From positions 1 to 5,960 of the forward strand of contig DMHB01000355.1 in assembly GCA_003449595.1 (NCBI GenBank): DNA of 5,960 bases. Reading direction: 5' to 3'. Of the stretch, positions 5,774 through 5,960 are shown piece by piece; position 1 is the first letter of the stretch; every line of letters starts with the position of its first letter. Source of the stretch: Microscillaceae bacterium. GTDB taxonomy: Bacteria; Bacteroidota; Bacteroidia; Cytophagales; Microscillaceae. A program made the position numbers and the translations under genes. Below the pieces are notes generated by a model. The model was not told the DNA's origin. It searched no databases and saw only the letters and a program-made list of their open reading frames with translations.

Positions 5774-5960
5774 TTAGGCGTGGGCGGGCTTTTGCTTATA
5801 CCCTTTCAGGATGCGATGTGCCAGCGAGGATTTATGTACTTCGTCGGCACCATCGTAAATGCGTGAAGGGCGCTCGTGGCGATAATAGAACGACAAAATG
5901 GTGTCTTCTGTAATTCCCAGTCCGCCGTGAACTTGGATGGCACGGTCGATGACACGAAGC
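5774..5960 (-). CDS. Acyl-CoA dehydrogenase, C-terminal end only (cut by window edge)
   Basis: The last 61 residues of a flavin-dependent acyl-CoA dehydrogenase are visible; the start lies beyond the right edge. The segment contains AIQVHGGLGITEDT, the C-terminal helix motif of this family that contacts FAD in the tetramer, then RPSRIYDGADEVHKSSLAHRI, the typical R-x-x-D-G-x-D-E-V-H region seen in ACAD10/11-like and related bacterial enzymes. It ends in a basic tail (KGYKQKPAHA). The enzyme would introduce the alpha-beta double bond in an acyl-CoA during fatty-acid or branched-chain catabolism; its chain-length preference cannot be read from this fragment. It is transcribed toward the window and ends at the shared terminator. 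Confidence 0.93.
   Translation of the reverse strand, partial: LRVIDRAIQVHGGLGITEDTILSFYYRHERPSRIYDGADEVHKSSLAHRILKGYKQKPAHA

Overview
The window reads as a stretch of chromosome from a Bacteroidota bacterium, probably a gliding or marine Cytophagales-type organism. This is inferred from four things: the protein types present, the near absence of strong Shine-Dalgarno sites, promoter-like TAnnTTTG elements, and A/T-rich spacers with strong hairpin terminators. No rRNA, tRNA, CRISPR array, transposase or phage gene was seen.

Layout. At the left edge is the 3' part of an unrecognised protein gene on the plus strand (2-958). It ends at a hairpin terminator and is followed by an A/T-rich gene for a secreted, probably outer-membrane beta-barrel protein (1026-1721). 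A second terminator lies in the convergent gap that follows. On the minus strand, a two-gene unit encodes tandem paralogous leucine-rich-repeat (LRR) proteins (first gene 2910-3794, second gene 1851-2894). The two are 15 bases apart and share a short N-terminal cap. Upstream of them, also on the minus strand, is a gene for a small exported protein of 107 residues (3889-4212), ended by a perfect 12-bp hairpin. Divergent from it is a predicted lipoprotein (4306-5346) with TPR-like helices and a VanY/M15-type D-alanyl-D-alanine carboxypeptidase domain whose predicted zinc and catalytic residues are all present. Next come a probable 53-residue protein gene (5481-5642), a bidirectional terminator, and on the minus strand the 3' end of an acyl-CoA dehydrogenase gene (5774 to the right edge).

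How the genes relate. The LRR pair is the only clear operon. The VanY-like lipoprotein and the small exported protein share a 93-base divergent promoter region and both act outside the cytoplasm, but nothing in the sequence proves a common function. The window looks like ordinary Bacteroidota accessory and housekeeping sequence. The points most worth checking are the capped LRR pair, start codons placed directly after terminator hairpins, and the small unrecognised proteins. I see no convincing new multi-gene system.
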